Below the pieces are notes generated by a model that searched no databases, was not told the origin of the DNA, and worked only from the letters and a program-made list of their open reading frames with translations. A program made the position numbers and the translations under genes. DNA of 64,000 bases, taken from positions 62,001-126,000 of the forward strand of contig BSBK01007849.1 of NCBI GenBank assembly GCA_027943335.1. The letters run 5' to 3'. The stretch comes from Chamaecyparis obtusa. Lineage: Eukaryota; Streptophyta; Pinopsida; Cupressales; Cupressaceae. Below, one piece after another: positions 58,392 to 64,000 of this stretch. How positions within the stretch are numbered: the first letter of the stretch is position 1; every line of letters begins with the position of its first letter.

Positions 58392-60774
58392 CTGCTGAAG
58401 GAAGCAAATTTGAAAACCTACAAAACTTTTATTAAGCATATAAGTCATCCAACATTTATTATATTATTACACAACCCATTACTCATTTCTTTATAAACAA
58501 CACAATTAGGGGGCAATCTACATAGGCACCTTCTAGCATGGAATCAGTTGCCAATCCTTTGGCATAATTTTTAATAAGTCTATACATTTGTTATAATGAT
58601 TAAAGATGAACGGATACCATACACATTTTTTAATGTTTTTAAGCTGAACACAGACCATAAGTTTTGCAAATTGCCAACTTCTTTTTGTAGAGACAAACCT
58701 TTCTTCTTGTGAGTCAAATTGTTCTTTTTGGCTTTAGCTATTGTTACCTAGAACACTAAATTAGCTCTTTAACTAGCTGATATGTTGCTGCAATGGGCAC
58801 AGATAAGTTACTTTTGTACTTGCCTACATTGATATAATCTATTACTTATAGTTTTATATCTCTAACTATTGGAGACCTCCTAGGCACTATCTTAGTAATA
58901 TGAAATTTGAGACATCAACAATTTGTAAAATGGGATTGTTGTCTGAAAACTTAAACATTAATAGCATATCATCCTAGTGGATGTTAGTTTCCTGGTTGGC
59001 CTGTCGACTTCCTCCAATACAGCTTATGAGTCTATCATTTACTGGTTCTCATTTGATACCATGCTTGTCAAAATCTAAAATCTGTGGGAACATGCAAATA
59101 GTTTTTTGTATGTTATAATGGTTTTGTTGATAGGTTTGATTTCTAAGAGTCCTATGAACAAGATAACAAGAAGTAAACTAGAGTTCATTCATTGAATAAT
59201 CAGAAATTACTCTTGGGATTGTTTGGTTTGTTTTTAAAGAGAGTCACATTAGGAGCTCTTTGTGGCCATGATTTGTTACAATAAGCTTGGTAGGTTTTTG
59301 GTTCATGGGACTATCCTTATGGAGATTGTTTCGAGTTTTCTACAATCCTACTTCCTTTTTTATTTGTACTCATGATCCCTACTTTAGAGTACCCATGCCT
59401 TTTGTATTAGGGAATTCAACTTGTATAAAGATAAAATGCTCATTGTTAACTACTACTACAACCATGCAAGGAGGATGATTTCTAAAGAAAAATGTATTGA
59501 CCAAGCTGACCTACACTAATGTTTGCAATATTTGGTTCTCCAAATTTTAATCCAATATTGGAAAAACTTTTAGAGTCACTGTAGTTCGGTTTGTCTTTGA
59601 TGTGAAAGAATGAGAATGCATACAAACATGTATTAACTAAAAATACCAAAGTTTTGTGCATTGAACACCATGGCATTATTTCTCGGCTTAGTGATAAGTA
59701 TGAGAAAATAACGTTAGTCTCAACACACTAAAGAGGTTTACTCTTCCACAAAGTAAAGGCATGATATACTTGGCCTATTTCTTGCATTTCGATGAGCAAT
59801 TCCTCTACTTTGTTTAGCCTTCCTTATTTTCTGATATACCACACATTGTTGATTATATACATCACTGATATACCACACATTACTGATTATATACATTGCA
59901 CTTATTTTCAAAGTTTGCTCACATCATGAGCTCGCACTAAATCTGTTGATTGATCTCCATGGCTGATGTGGATCAATTACTTAGCCATCCTCACCAACAC
60001 AACTGAGCAGTCCCAAATCTATGTTGGTAATTGTTGACATTAGGAGTATATTAATTTTACTTAAATTAAGCTCCAACCAACATTTTACCACTGTCTTCAT
60101 TTAATGTTCACACTTGTTTAATGAATGGAATGGAATGTTCTTGCATCCAAGATCTGAACCTCATTTTTCTCAACAACTATAAAGATAAAAAAAAGTAATG
60201 TTAGATGTTGTTTCTTGTACTTGCATGGATAAAGACAATTTACTTGTGTTTCCTTTCCTATTTTATGCAGACTGTCAACAGATCCTTTCCTACTTGAGAA
60301 TTTTGTGAATTATATTTGTATACTAGTGACTAAATTTCTCATCACTGCAATTTTAGAGCATAACTAGATGTTTTATGTTTGGAATTAAGGACACTAACCA
60401 AATTAATTTAACCATTAGAATGACTATGTATTTATTATTTATTTCATTGTTTATATCTGCTAGTCAAAATTTATACTTCTCTTCAAGTTTCAGATATAAA
60501 GAACATTCTTTCTATTTATTATGCAATAAGAAATTAAACCATCTCTTATTTGGATGATCTATACTATTTTTAGTGTTTAAATGAACTATAAATGCTTCTT
60601 TGTTTTTGGCAATTCTAAAGTTGTGTCACCTTTAGTCCTGAACATAAAAAAGAGAAGTGCAATAGGAATGAACAATAATTTTGGTCTTTCTTATTTAGAG
60701 TCTTATGATTATATTATATTTGTGGCCTTTCATTACCTATGTAATATAATGTGTTATTTTTTTTCTTTTTGTAG
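58392..60774. other. Spacer, probably the large last intron of the second CACTA gene
   Basis: AT-rich, no gene recognised. It contains a 34-bp tandem pair (ctgatataccacacatt..., 59831-59864 and 59865-59898). It ends in a T-rich tract and acceptor (tttttgtag) before 60775. Confidence 0.45.
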
Positions 60775-61044
60775 AAATATGTTGATAAACTCAAAGAAGG
60801 GGATAAAGTTAAGGTGTTGGATCCATATGATGGTGATGTTGTGGGAATTAAATGGATTCACTCCCTATCTTTTGTACATGGAATCAACTTGAAAGGAACA
60901 GGAGATGCAAATGTAAATATTTTAAAGGTCACAAGTAACATACCCCTTGCTTATGAAGACAAAATAGATGGATTTGTTGGTCTGAAAGAGAAAGAGGGAA
61001 CCTTCACATGGTGGCCACTAAAATATTTGCAAAAAATGACATAG
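60775..61044 (+). pseudogene. Second CACTA gene (TNPA/ORF2-like), last exon
   Basis: After tttttctttttgtag, an open stretch of 89 codons reads KYVDKLKEGDKVKVLDPYDG, then VVGIKWIHSLSFVHG, VNILKVTSNIPLAYEDKID and GTFTWWPLKYLQKM to the stop at 61042. The ending pattern (small G-x-V region, then I/V-P-L...G-x-x-x-W-P) resembles the C-terminus of plant CACTA ORF2 products. The exon has no lesion, but the whole gene is broken upstream. Confidence 0.62.
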
Positions 61045-61198
61045 TTGATCAACACGTTTATCATGTACTAGTTGTTAGACATCTTGGCTCAGTGTTTAAT
61101 ATTTGAGACAACTTTGATATGTTTTATTATATTTATGTATATACTCTTTAGATAACTTTGACATCTTACATATATATTTTGGCACTTTGCATACTTTG

Positions 61199-61260
61199 AA
61201 TATGATATTTTTTTGGCATTATAAAATTTAATATGATTTTTTTTGGCATTATAAAATTTA
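61199..61260 (+). repeat. 31-bp tandem duplication
   Basis: Two copies of a unit ending ttggcattataaaattt (61199-61229 and 61230-61260), in the 3' flank of the second CACTA gene. Confidence 0.75.
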
Positions 61261-61285
61261 TGGTATTTAAATTACTTTTCATTTT

Positions 61286-61840
61286 ATGACTAATTAAATG
61301 ACTAAATATATGACTAAATTAATGACTACATCAATGCTAAATATATGACTAAATTAATGACTAAATATATGACTAAATTAATGACTAAATATATGACTAA
61401 ATTAATGACTAAATATATAACTAAATATATGACTAAATAAATGACTAAATAAACAACTAAATATATGAATAAATTAATGACTAAATATATGACCAAATAT
61501 ATGGCCAAATATACAACCAAATATATGACCAAATAAATGACTAAATAAATGACTAGATTAACCAAATATACGACCAAATATATGACTAAATAAATGACTA
61601 AATAAACTACTAAATTAATGACTAAATGAACCAAATATATGACTAAATATACGACCAAATATATGACTAAATTAATGACTAGATATACGACCTAATATAT
61701 GACTAAATAAATGACTAAATTAATGACCAAATCAATGACCAAATTAATGACCAAATCAATGACCAAATTAATGACCAAATAAATGACCAAATAAATGACT
61801 AAATATATGACCAAATCAATGACCAAATAAATGACTAAAA
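61286..61840 (+). repeat. 12-bp tandem array (atgactaaatat family), about 45 units
   Basis: Units such as atgactaaatat, atgactaaatta, atgaccaaataa and acgaccaaatat follow each other almost without a break for about 555 bp. The y in gacyaaat and the last two bases vary. It lies 135-690 bp from the CACTA-like terminus, where En/Spm-type elements carry the short repeats that bind their second protein. Since 12 bp is four codons, the minus strand stays open and spells an I-Y-L-V repeat; that frame is an artefact. Confidence 0.9.
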
Positions 61841-61974
61841 TAGTTTAGTCATAAATTTGGTCGCGAGATAAATGACCCGCAATAAACTACCACTGGTCAT
61901 GTGACCAAATTTGGTCATTTATCTACAATTTTTTGGAGTTTATTTGGTCATATATTGTTGTTTTTGTACTAGTG
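61841..61974 (+). repeat. Right terminus of the CACTA-like element
   Basis: The repeat core appears in both orientations (tttagtcat, tttggtcg, gaccaaat) and forms a perfect 16-bp palindrome tgaccaaatttggtca at 61902-61917. The end is gtttttgtactagtg; its complement cactagtacaaaaac has the CACTA signature. Copia sequence starts right after, at acc. Confidence 0.72.
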
Positions 61975-63575
61975 ACCATCTAGAGAATCAAATCATTAGA
62001 GATAAGAAAGATGGCATGATGACCCAAAGTAAGTTAAGACATAACACATGCTTATTTTGTGAGTTTGAACCTAAGAATATTAGGGATGCACTTGAAAATG
62101 AGGAATGGATCAATGTTATGAAAGAGAAAATTGAACAGATTGAGAAGAATAAGACATGGACATTAGTACCCAAACTGAAAGATAAAAATCTTATGGGTAC
62201 TAAGTGGATTTTCAGGAATAAATTAAATGAAAATGGCGAGGTCACTAGGAATAAGGAAAGACTTGTATGTAAGGGATATGCACAAGAAGAAGGTATTGAT
62301 TATGGTGAAACCTTTGCACATGTTGCTAGACTTGAAGGAGTCTATATACTACTTGCATATGCTGCACATAAGGGATTCAAGGTATATCAAATGGATGTGA
62401 AATCGGGTTTTCTAAATGGAATTCTTGAGGAGGAGGTCTACATAGAACAATTGGAAGGGTTTGTTAATCCAAATCAGAAAGACATGGTATGTAGACTGCA
62501 CAAAGCTTTGTATGGACTGAAGCAAACACTGAGGGCATGGTATGAAAGACTACATGCTTATCTTATCAGTATTGGCTTTGTAAGAACTAGTGAAAAAAAT
62601 AATTTTTACATGAAAGGAGATTCTGATGATAACATTTTGATTGCTAAAATATTTGTTGATGATATAATCTTTGGTGGACAAGATCTGATTTTCAAATCTT
62701 TTGCTGATGAAATGAGAAAGGAATTTGAAATGTCAATGTTTTGAGAGATTAAATTCTTTCTAGGTTTACAGATTATACAACCGAATGATGAGATTTTCAT
62801 CACTCAATCAAAATACATTAAAGAAGTGTTAAAAACTTTTGGCATGGAAGATGCAAAACTAGTAGGAACACCGATGGTAGCTAGATGTAAGTTGAAAAAG
62901 GATGATAATTCTACAGAGGTAAATCAGACACCGTATAGATCCATGGTTGGAAAAATGATGTATGTAGTACATAGTAGGCCTAATATTGCAGAAGTAGTTG
63001 GGATTGTGGCAAGATTTTCTGCCAATCCTAAAGAATCACATATAGTTGCAGTTAAAATAATTCTAAGATACTTGAAGAAGACTGAAGACTATGGTTTATG
63101 GTATTCTAAGGAAGGCAAATTTAAACTCTGATTTTACACCGATGTAGATTGGGCTGGAAACATAGATGAATAGAAGAACACAACTGGTGGAGCATTCTTT
63201 TTAGCAGAAAGACTTGTGACTTGGATAAGCAAGAAATAAGAATGCATTTCTCAGTCTACTATTGAAGTAGAGTATGTTTCTACTGCTACAAGTGTTGGAA
63301 TGAATTAATGAGGTGATCACTGAACTGGTGATTATATATTGTGACAACACTAGTGCTATAAATATTTACAAGAATCTTGTGATACATTAAAAAACAAAGC
63401 ATATATCTATTAAGTATCACTACTTAAGGGAACAAGCTCAAGGGAAGCAAGTGAAACTAGAATTTGTAACATATAAAGAACAACTTGTTGATATCTTTAC
63501 AAAACCCTTACTGAAGGACACATTTGAATATTTAAGGACTAGACTTGGGGTCAATCCCCTATCTATCAGCCACTA
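61975..63575 (+). pseudogene. Copia RT and RNase H, probably the 3' half of Copia-2
   Basis: Starts in mid-linker with codons for His-Leu-Glu-Asn-Gln-Ile-Ile, equivalent to R-H-H-K-P-E-Q-I-I in Copia-1. RT motifs: [53 protein letters not shown], and the catalytic box [11 protein letters not shown], intact. A TGA at 62742-62744 follows EFEMSMF. RNase H follows (GTPMVARCKL, YVVHSRPNIAEVVGIVARF), with a TGA after GKFKL at about 63129 and several later stops and a deletion near 63290 (end of the STIEVEYVS motif). The C-terminus is recognisable to about 63575 (LGVNPLS). Confidence 0.9.
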
Positions 63576-64000
63576 AGGTGATCAGTAGGTTGCATCAACC
63601 TATACTTATCAGAAAATCATTCATTTTGATGCACAAAGCTCACACTTTCATTTTTCTAAGGTTGTGAAAGATTGTAGAAGTTGGAACAGAAAAAAATTTA
63701 TCAGTACATTGAAGGTACCTAATATGAACTAAACAACATAGAATTACTTGGCTATTGAAGAGTTGTTTGTATATTTTTCTTTGGCATTGTTGTCAAAGGG
63801 AGAGGAAATGAATATGAAAAAATTAGAGAGAAGATCAGAGAAAGACTAGGAGAGGAAATGAATATGAAATAGGAAGAGAGACTTCATATTGAAATATCTA
63901 TTGCTGAGAAAAAGAATATAAGAACTGAAAAGATCAAATCTGCAAGCAGAGTCTACATGTAATGTTGTTTTATTTTGTAGTAATTAAACATATTAAATAT
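63576..64000 (+). other. 3' untranslated region of the copia element
   Basis: Purine-rich, with repeats of agagaggaaatgaatatgaaa (63798-63818 and 63850-63869 region). The 3' LTR has not been reached at the window end. Confidence 0.65.

Larger units (their letters stand above)
15131..61974 (+). mobile_element. CACTA (En/Spm)-like insertion splitting the second copia element
   Basis: About 46.8 kb, of which 16.6 kb is a later gypsy insertion. It contains the two genes usual for plant CACTA elements: a TNP2-type transposase with DUF4218/DUF4216 regions (26076-46053) and a second gene (53305-61044). Next to the right end lies a 12-bp tandem array (61286-61840), like the subterminal repeats to which CACTA proteins bind. 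The right end reads tttttgtactagtg, the reverse complement of cactagtacaaaaa, a CACTA-type terminus. Copia codons resume right after it, and acc occurs on both sides (15128-15130 and 61975-61977), fitting the 3-bp duplication of CACTA elements. The left end (agggtcagaatg) does not match the right terminus, so the left border is altered or my limit there is wrong. Confidence 0.6.

Noticed and set aside
61326..61658. Open frame of 110 codons on the minus strand with an I-Y-L-V repeat
   Set aside because: It is a by-product of the 12-bp tandem array: the unit is four codons long and lacks stops in that frame.
1..64000. CRISPR arrays, bacterial operons, tRNA or rRNA genes
   Set aside because: No spaced direct repeats of CRISPR type, no prokaryotic gene layout, and no tRNA or rRNA signature recognised; the sequence is plant nuclear in character.

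Overview
This window looks like a piece of a large, repeat-rich seed-plant nuclear genome; a conifer or other gymnosperm is my best guess. The guess rests on old, slowly decaying, deeply nested transposons with AT-rich spacers and plant gene fragments; no sequence marker settles the species. I see no intact host gene. Almost everything is transposable element, viral relic or captured gene fragment, most of it broken by stop codons and frameshifts.

Layout. (1) 1-6419: a nearly complete Ty1/copia element (Copia-1, + strand) whose 5' LTR is cut by the window edge. (2) 8545-10495: a decayed endogenous caulimovirid (plant pararetrovirus) movement-protein region. (3) 11063-15130: 5' LTR, gag, protease and integrase of a second copia element; its RT and RNase H half appears to resume at 61975-64000. 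The halves meet in frame (...Arg-Arg-His | His-Leu-Glu...) with a possible 3-bp duplication (acc). (4) 15131-61974: about 46.8 kb lying between those halves. It holds both genes of a CACTA (En/Spm) transposon: a TNP2-type transposase gene (26076-46053) and a second gene (53305-61044). It ends in a 12-bp tandem array and the CACTA-like terminus ...gtactagtg. A matching left terminus was not found. (5) Inside the TNP2 gene sits a 16.6-kb Ty3/gypsy element of the Tat type on the minus strand (26375-43011), with two LTRs of about 1.18 kb and a perfect 5-bp target duplication (atgct). Its pol has two RNase H domains, and between pol and the 3' LTR it carries a plant mobile domain (PMD) ORF in antisense.

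The CACTA compartment also holds three fragments of ordinary plant genes: the first exon of a pyroglutamyl-peptidase I-like gene (17491-17775, +), 1.7 kb of an ABCB6/ABCB20-like ABC transporter (50130-51840, -), and one exactly spliced exon of a GH35 beta-galactosidase (52305-52469, -). This suggests a gene-capturing (Pack-type) CACTA. There are also a solo LTR with a 5-bp duplication (16138-16635), a dispersed palindromic repeat whose two copies covary in the stem, and a small gypsy pol remnant (47089-47495).

Inferred order of events: the copia element landed first, the CACTA element jumped into it, and the Tat element jumped into the CACTA transposase gene. Decay is dominated by C-to-T type changes. 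The clearest case is the PMD ORF, which has 16 in-frame TAG codons and no TAA or TGA over about 325 bp, as expected if CAG codons decayed in a methylated CHG context.
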